Source: JAICMB01 sp035295125 (GTDB lineage Bacteria; Acidobacteriota; Terriglobia; Bryobacterales; Bryobacteraceae). From it: 47,147 bases of DNA. Each line of letters opens with the position of its first letter. Position 1 is the first letter of the stretch. Below the pieces are notes generated by a model, which was given only the letters and a program-made list of their open reading frames with translations, was not told the origin of the DNA and searched no databases. The position numbers and the translations under genes were made by a program. The stretch lies in NCBI GenBank assembly GCA_035295125.1, contig DATGJP010000019.1, positions 1 through 47,147 on the forward strand. The letters are read 5' to 3'. Shown here piece after piece: positions 41,999 through 47,147 of this stretch.

Positions 41999-42910
41999 TT
42001 AGTTCGTACCCAATTCGAGCAGCTTTACCAGCCCATGCAGCGTCTGGTTCGCGGGAACCGGAATGCCCAACTCATTAGCACGGCGCACCACATAGCCGTT
42101 CAGGGAATCGATTTCCGTCATGCGTCCCGCAGCGATGTCCTGAGCGGTCGACGAGACGGCCTGGCTCATCGCTTCCCCAAGTTTCACCGCCGCTTCCACC
42201 ATGTTGACCTTTGGCATCTGGACGCCGGCAGCCCGCGCCACCATAAGGCACTCCTCAATGATGCGCTCCATTACCTCACGAGTCCACAGCGTCCTCATGA
42301 TCGTGCCATATTTTGCCTTCGTCAGGGCTGAGATGGCGTTGTAGGCGCAGTTCAGAATCATCTTGACCCACAGATCGCCTGCAATGTTGTCCGACACACG
42401 GCAGGGGATGCCGGCCAGCGCGAACAGGGGAGCGACCTCGTCGACATCATCGGGCCGGGTCTCGGAACCGAAAATCAGGTCGCCCCGGCCGGTGTGCTTC
42501 ACCGTGCCCGGCGCGGTCATTGCGGCAGCCACATAAACCACCGCCGGAATCGACTCGATACCCGATGCCGCCCGGATGCGCTCTACATTGTCGACGCCAT
42601 TTTGCATGCTGACGACGATGATGCCGGGATGGAGATGGGGAAGAAGCGACTTAGCCACCTCCTCGGTATCGCGCGTTTTCACAGTCAGCAGCACGATCTG
42701 CGCCTCGCGCACGGCTTCGATTTCCGTGGTTGCCTGGGTCAGGATTCGTTCCTGAAACGACAGGCAATCCATCAGCAGGCCTTCGCGATTGATCACCTCC
42801 ACGTGCGGCTTTCGGGCGATCAGCATGACCGGAGCGCCCGCGCGGGCCAGCATGCCGCCGAAATAGCATCCCACGGCGCCGGCGCCCATCACCGCCACCC
42901 GCGGCATCAT
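41999..42910 (-). CDS. 2-dehydropantoate 2-reductase family protein (PanE/ApbA-like)
   Basis: This is a 303-residue NADPH-dependent ketoacid reductase. The Rossmann motif is VAVMGAGAVGCYFGG. The conserved catalytic Lys region reads KMILNCAYNAISALTKAKYG, and the C-terminal substrate domain has MTEIDSLNGYVVRRANELG. PanE itself makes pantoate for coenzyme A. Many paralogues, however, reduce other 2-keto acids, and the operon here (protease, TIM-barrel protein, carrier) does not suggest vitamin synthesis. The ATG at 42910 overlaps the stop of the upstream gene. A second ATG follows immediately at 42907. Confidence 0.88.
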   Translation of the reverse strand: MMPRVAVMGAGAVGCYFGGMLARAGAPVMLIARKPHVEVINREGLLMDCLSFQERILTQATTEIEAVREAQIVLLTVKTRDTEEVAKSLLPHLHPGIIVVSMQNGVDNVERIRAASGIESIPAVVYVAAAMTAPGTVKHTGRGDLIFGSETRPDDVDEVAPLFALAGIPCRVSDNIAGDLWVKMILNCAYNAISALTKAKYGTIMRTLWTREVMERIIEECLMVARAAGVQMPKVNMVEAAVKLGEAMSQAVSSTAQDIAAGRMTEIDSLNGYVVRRANELGIPVPANQTLHGLVKLLELGTN

Positions 42911-44370
42911 GCCAGGCCCAACTCCCGAATCGCCGCGCCCGCGCCCGCGAGGTTCGCCAGCTTCATCTCCGAGTACTTTCGCGAAAGGATGACACCGTCG
43001 GAATCCGCCCGAAACGCAGCACGCACCGCATCGCGGGTGCCATCCGGAGTCGATTTCGAATGATCGCGGGCAGTCGGAATGTCGATGTCAATGCCCGGCC
43101 ACAACTGCGTTTTTGTTCCGTTCAGCGCTTCGCGAGCACGCTTTGCCTCGCGATAAACGGAGTCAGCGGACCAGCCGGTCTTCGGGATTTCAGCCAGATT
43201 CTTTTCCTGGAAGTTCATCACGCGGTAATGGAAGTCCAAGAGCTCCTGTTTGGGCACATCGCCGTAGATTGTGGCGCTCACGCTGTCAATGTAGCTGGCC
43301 ATCCGTTCTCCGGCGCAATTGTGATACATCACCATTTTCAGAAAGTCGGAGTATTGCGACAGCTCATGAACGTCCTGCTCGGCACGATAGATGGGGTTGA
43401 ACGAGTTGTTGTGCCAGATGTGCCAGCCGATGCCAAGCGCAGGCTTCACTTCTTTGACTTTGTGGTACATGGCCGCATAGGTTTCGCGAAGACTGTCGGT
43501 CCAGAGCATTTCCCAGGCGAGAAGTTCCGGATAGCGCAGCATCAGACGCCATAGCGATACGTAATAGCCGTCGACAGGCCGGCGGCCCGCCCGGCCGTCC
43601 CGTACGAAGCTTTCCAGTGCCCGGTAGCCCGCAATCGCACGATCGACGCTGATGCCACGCTCTTTTGCCTTTGCGCGGCAGAACTCACAGAAGCAGGTCA
43701 CACGGCCGGGGTCATAGCCGGAGCCGCCGTGGCTTGCTCCAAGAGCGTTGGAGAAGGCACCCTGGCGCTCCGAACCCCACATAATGCCGTCGATTTCGTA
43801 CGAGCGCGCATAGTCCTCGACAACCCCCAGAAGCCAGTTCCGATAGTTGGGGTTGTTGAAGCAAAGCGTGTTCGCGTTGCGGCCCGACAATTCCTTCTCC
43901 TGGAGCTTGTCGATGTTCGGAATATCGCGGGCGAAGACATCCTCGGACCAGCAGATCGTCTTGATGCCACGCTTACGAACCGCAGGGAGCACCGCTTCGA
44001 GGACATCGTAGTCGCCAAAATCGGGCGCCCGGAAATCCTGCAGGACGGTATTGCGATAGTACTGCGGGTGAATCTTCGTGAAACTGCCGCCGCGAAACGT
44101 GCCGGTGTCGTACTCCTGTTTGCCGTGGTCGGGCAGCGGCTGGCCCGGCACCTGCCGCCCCGCGATGCCGCGTCCGTATGTGAACGTGGCGACAAAAAGC
44201 GTGTTGATGCCGGCTTTTTCCTGGAAGATGTCGAGAACCTTCTCGGTCCCTTCGTCGACGAAGGAAACGGCGCCGACCTGAATCCCGATCATTTTCCTGC
44301 TCGGCGCCGCGGAGGCTGTCTGCGCTGCCGCGGCGGCCAGCGCGCCTTTCAAAAAATCCCTACGTTCCAT
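42907..44370 (-). CDS. Tat-exported TIM-barrel protein, putative glycoside hydrolase-like
   Basis: The 487-residue protein has a twin-arginine signal (ERRDFLKGALAAAAAQTASA), so it is exported folded. The body shows TIM-barrel features: INTLFVATFTYGRG, GIKTICWSEDVFARD, YEIDGIMWGSERQG and IGWHIWHNNSF. A small Cys cluster, CFCEFCRAKAKERG, is typical of uncharacterised glycosidase-like families with a Zn- or disulfide-stabilised loop. Candidate catalytic acids are the Glu in MWGSERQ and Asp/Glu residues in CWSEDVF. I cannot assign a substrate. It starts directly after the tricorn-like gene stop (TAG then ATG), and its stop overlaps the reductase start. Confidence 0.7.
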   Translation of the reverse strand: MERRDFLKGALAAAAAQTASAAPSRKMIGIQVGAVSFVDEGTEKVLDIFQEKAGINTLFVATFTYGRGIAGRQVPGQPLPDHGKQEYDTGTFRGGSFTKIHPQYYRNTVLQDFRAPDFGDYDVLEAVLPAVRKRGIKTICWSEDVFARDIPNIDKLQEKELSGRNANTLCFNNPNYRNWLLGVVEDYARSYEIDGIMWGSERQGAFSNALGASHGGSGYDPGRVTCFCEFCRAKAKERGISVDRAIAGYRALESFVRDGRAGRRPVDGYYVSLWRLMLRYPELLAWEMLWTDSLRETYAAMYHKVKEVKPALGIGWHIWHNNSFNPIYRAEQDVHELSQYSDFLKMVMYHNCAGERMASYIDSVSATIYGDVPKQELLDFHYRVMNFQEKNLAEIPKTGWSADSVYREAKRAREALNGTKTQLWPGIDIDIPTARDHSKSTPDGTRDAVRAAFRADSDGVILSRKYSEMKLANLAGAGAAIRELGLA

Positions 44371-47147
44371 CTATTTCATTTCGGAACGTAGCACCTCGAT
44401 CGCCTTCTCAATCTGCCGGTCGTGCCCGGTGAGGAAGTCGGAAGGGGTGTTGTCGACAAGGACGTCCGGTGGTACGCCGTAGTTCTCCAAATCGCGTCCC
44501 GAGGCGGTGAAAACGCCAGATCCGGGAGTGCGGATCTGAGAGCCGTCCATCAGGCGATACGATCCGGTGCCGATCACAGCGCCCATCGTAGGTACGCCGA
44601 TGACCTTGCCGAGTCCCAGCGTCTTAAAGCCTTCGGGGAACATCTCGGCGTCGCTGGCGGAACGCTCGTTCTGCAGGACCACCATCGGCCCGAAGAAGGC
44701 CTGCACGGGACGCTGGATCAACACCGAATCGCGTCCGCGGGTGGCTTGATACTGTTTGCGCTGATTCAGGATTTCGAGCAGTTCCTGATCGATGCCGCCG
44801 CCGCCATTAAATCGCTCGTCAATGATGAGCGCCTTCTTACCCTGGTTCGCCAGCAAGTCGCGCTCGAAGCGCTGCAGCGATGGTGCATCCATGGCGCGAA
44901 TATGCAGGTAGCCGATTTCGCCGTTCGTGAGCTTGTCCACCTTGGCCCTCGCTTCGTCCACCCAGCGCTCATACTGCAGGTTTCCTTGAGCCTGTGCGGT
45001 AAGCGGTTCCAGGCTAATGGTCCAGGAGCCGTCCATCTGCGGCTTTGAATTCACCGCGAACTCGAACTTACGGCCGAATGCGAGGTTGTACTCCTTCCAG
45101 TAGTTATCGGTGGTTTTCAGGTCCTTGCCATTGATCGCCAGGATGAAGTTACCCACGTCCAGCTTGACGTAATCATGGTCGGCCGGACCTTTGCGGTAAA
45201 TGTGCGAGACCTTGTAGTAACCCGAGGCATCAGGCTCGATCTCAAACCCGGGATAGCGGGTCTGGACGCGATCCTGCGCCGGCGGCCCACCGCCGGATAC
45301 GCCGGTATGCGATGAATTCAGCTCGCCGATCATCTGCATCAGAACGGTGTGCAGCTCTTCCGAGTCGGCGATGTTCGGAAGCAGCGTTTCGTAGGTGTCC
45401 TTCGCGGCGGCCCAGTTGACGCCGTGCATCTTGGGATCGTAGTAGCGGTTCTTCATGACGCGCCATGCTTCCTCGAAGACCTGGCGCCGTTCGGCAGCCT
45501 CGTCTACTTCGAAATGCACGGTGAAATCGACGCGGCGCGGGGCTGCTGCCGGCGTTCCGGATGCCGCGGCAGTGGCGGCGCCACGTCCTCCACGGCCACC
45601 GGTAGTGGCGGCTGGCGCCGCAGCAGTTTCGGCGGGCGCTGCGGCTGGAGTCCCAACGGAATAGATCGAGCCGTTCTGCAAATAAAAGATGTTGCGGCCA
45701 TCACGCGACCATTGCGGTTCGGCGAAGCCACCGCCGAATCCGCCGCGTCCGCGAGGCGCGCCCGGCGCACCGTCGGCTTGGGCCGTCGGTTGATTCACGC
45801 GTGTGAGTCGCGTTCCGTCGTCAGCGATGGTGTAAAGAGCGGGGCCGCCGCCTCCACCGGCCGCCGCGGGGTCGCCGGCGCCCATGGCGAAGAACGCGTA
45901 GGTATGGCTGTCGGGCGAGGGAGAAACCGCGGCCACCGAATCCGACATGTGGGTGATCTGGCGAATCCGCCGGTCGATGCCGTCCCATTCGATCTTTACG
46001 TCCACCTTCGGCTGTGCCGCCGGGCCACCGCGCCGGCCTGCTCCGGCTTCGCTCGCCGCCGCTTCCGCCTGCTCTTCGCTGTCGACATCGCGATCGTCCG
46101 GGTTCTTCTCGTTGCGCACCAGAGAGACGGCATAGAGCTGCATGACGGTGCGGTTCAATGAGGCCATCGAGGCCGCGCCGACGCCGCCGAGAAGAAGGAG
46201 CTTTTTGCCGTCGGGAGTCCATTTCGCGCCCGTCGCCGTCAGGAAATCGTCCGCGCCAATGACGTACTCGGGACCGCTCTCAGCCGCGCGAATGTAGACG
46301 TGATTGCGCAGAAAGCTGTCCGCTTTGGAGTACGAGATCCACTTCCCGTCCGGTGAAAACTGCGGGTTGCCGATGTTGCCTGCTTCGTTGGTCACGATAA
46401 CGTCGGTTTTGCCGCTGTCGATATCCACCCGCCGCAGCTTGTGATCCGACCCTGACCACATCAGGGACTTGGAATCCGGCGCCCAAACGATGGTGGGCTT
46501 GTCGCAGTCGACGTCGCTGAGCTGCTTCAGACCGCGGCCATGCTCGTCGGCCATCCAGATCTCCTGCCGGCCCGTACGGTCGGACACAAAGGCGATCCAC
46601 TTCCCGTTCGGTGACCAACGAGGCTCTTCCTCGCGCCAGGAGGATTCTGTAACGCGTTGCACTTCGCCACGGTCCGTCGCGATTGTGAAGATCTCCCCGT
46701 GTGTGGAAATGGCCGCACGCTTGGTTGAAGGCGACAGTGCAAACCCATCGGCCTCGTTCTGAACGGTTCGCAGCTCTTTTTCGTTTTCCTTGGGATCGGA
46801 CTTGATGTCAATCGAAATGGGTGAGCTCTTGCCCGTTGCCGTGTCCAGTTTCCAAAGACCGAAGTTCTCTTCGTACACGATCGTTTTGCCGTCGGCCGAG
46901 ATGCTGGGGAAGAAGAGATTACCGCTGGTGTGATGCGTCACCTGAACCGGAGTACCCCCGCGCTCCGAAACTTTCCAGATGTTGTTCACGCTCTTCATGA
47001 CCTCGGGACCGCCCCATTGCAGGTTCTTCTCATCCGAAGTCCGGTCGGACACGAAGTAGACCTCGCCATTGCGCCCATACATGGGCCAGAGATAATTGCC
47101 GTGATACTCGGCATCGCCCAGCTTTGTAAACTTCTTGTTTGCGACGT
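44371..47147 (-). CDS. Tricorn-like S41 protease with propeller and PDZ domains (5' end outside the window)
   Basis: The reading frame is open to the window edge, giving more than 920 residues without the N-terminus. The visible part has WD40/TolB-type blades (RWSPNGKWIAFVSDRTGRQE, QFSPDGKWISYSK). A low-complexity Ala/Gly/Pro stretch follows (AAAPAATTGGRGGRGAAT region, about 45540-45650). Next comes the tricorn core, with a PDZ domain (VGNFILAINGKDLKTTDNYW) and an S41 domain. The probable catalytic His is in SSHTGV (45307-45309), and the nucleophile Ser is in NERSASDAE (44653-44655). Tricorn-type enzymes degrade oligopeptides. Acidobacterial forms usually have a signal peptide, which would lie beyond 47147. 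It heads the operon with the Tat protein, reductase and MFS carrier. Confidence 0.9.
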   Translation of the reverse strand, partial: VANKKFTKLGDAEYHGNYLWPMYGRNGEVYFVSDRTSDEKNLQWGGPEVMKSVNNIWKVSERGGTPVQVTHHTSGNLFFPSISADGKTIVYEENFGLWKLDTATGKSSPISIDIKSDPKENEKELRTVQNEADGFALSPSTKRAAISTHGEIFTIATDRGEVQRVTESSWREEEPRWSPNGKWIAFVSDRTGRQEIWMADEHGRGLKQLSDVDCDKPTIVWAPDSKSLMWSGSDHKLRRVDIDSGKTDVIVTNEAGNIGNPQFSPDGKWISYSKADSFLRNHVYIRAAESGPEYVIGADDFLTATGAKWTPDGKKLLLLGGVGAASMASLNRTVMQLYAVSLVRNEKNPDDRDVDSEEQAEAAASEAGAGRRGGPAAQPKVDVKIEWDGIDRRIRQITHMSDSVAAVSPSPDSHTYAFFAMGAGDPAAAGGGGGPALYTIADDGTRLTRVNQPTAQADGAPGAPRGRGGFGGGFAEPQWSRDGRNIFYLQNGSIYSVGTPAAAPAETAAAPAATTGGRGGRGAATAAASGTPAAAPRRVDFTVHFEVDEAAERRQVFEEAWRVMKNRYYDPKMHGVNWAAAKDTYETLLPNIADSEELHTVLMQMIGELNSSHTGVSGGGPPAQDRVQTRYPGFEIEPDASGYYKVSHIYRKGPADHDYVKLDVGNFILAINGKDLKTTDNYWKEYNLAFGRKFEFAVNSKPQMDGSWTISLEPLTAQAQGNLQYERWVDEARAKVDKLTNGEIGYLHIRAMDAPSLQRFERDLLANQGKKALIIDERFNGGGGIDQELLEILNQRKQYQATRGRDSVLIQRPVQAFFGPMVVLQNERSASDAEMFPEGFKTLGLGKVIGVPTMGAVIGTGSYRLMDGSQIRTPGSGVFTASGRDLENYGVPPDVLVDNTPSDFLTGHDRQIEKAIEVLRSEMK

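Noticed and set aside
1..47147. tRNA, rRNA, CRISPR, insertion sequence or prophage genes
   Set aside because: I looked for unexplained gaps, transposase or integrase motifs and regular repeats and found none. Nearly all sequence is accounted for by protein genes.

Overview
The window looks like the chromosome of an acidobacterium, most like the Solibacter/Bryobacter side of Acidobacteriota. It is GC-rich (about 60% by eye) and very densely coded. It carries gene types typical of that phylum: a PadR regulator paired with an ADOP/MacB-like membrane protein, a membrane-anchored winged-helix protein with a large WD40/TolB-type propeller, a tricorn-like S41 protease and several secreted S9 peptidases. 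The taxonomic call rests on gene content only.

Region 1 (1-10414, plus strand) is a complex I operon: the end of nuoE, then nuoF-G-H-J-K-L-M-N. nuoI is missing from its usual place between nuoH and nuoJ. A small Cys/His-rich protein gene and a pair of REP-like palindromes separate it from region 2.

Region 2 (10738-21469, minus strand) is the centrepiece: a complete quinohemoprotein amine dehydrogenase (QHNDH, qhp) operon. In transcription order it encodes the flavin monooxygenase QhpG, the diheme alpha subunit QhpA, the radical-SAM thioether-forming enzyme QhpD, the gamma subunit QhpC (precursor of the CTQ cofactor), the beta-propeller subunit QhpB, the ABC exporter QhpF and the subtilisin-like leader protease QhpE. 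Every junction overlaps. The cross-link residues in QhpC match the known spacing exactly, with a fifth Cys and a Pro/Gln-rich leader added. A secreted YVTN-propeller/phosphoesterase gene follows 20 bases after qhpE. The expected job is oxidation of primary amines in the periplasm, feeding electrons to c-type or blue-copper carriers. QhpG, QhpD, QhpE and QhpF build and export the cofactor-bearing subunit.

Region 3 (21526-30696) holds two convergent secreted S9 peptidases, an OmpA-type envelope protein, a divergent winged-helix/propeller membrane regulator with a candidate direct-repeat operator, and a secreted M20 peptidase. Region 4 (30747-33927) is an operon of a secreted esterase and two PaaG-like crotonases. 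Region 5 (33924-37866) has a membrane-anchored cytochrome c, a GH39-like glycosidase, and a TetR regulator fused by operon to a TIM-barrel protein. Region 6 (37854-40730) has a half-size ADOP-like permease with a C-terminal zinc ribbon, its PadR regulator, greA and a CDP-alcohol phosphatidyltransferase. Region 7 (40727-47147, minus strand) is a tightly packed operon: tricorn-like protease (cut by the window edge), Tat-exported TIM-barrel protein, PanE-like reductase and MFS carrier.

Two features recur. Many first genes have a TANNNT-type -10 box only 6-12 bases before the start codon, which suggests leaderless mRNAs. Several convergent gene pairs share their last four bases. I see no tRNA or rRNA gene, CRISPR array, transposase or phage gene, and apart from the intergenic stretch after nuoN (10632-10737, repeats only) there is no gene-free stretch of note.
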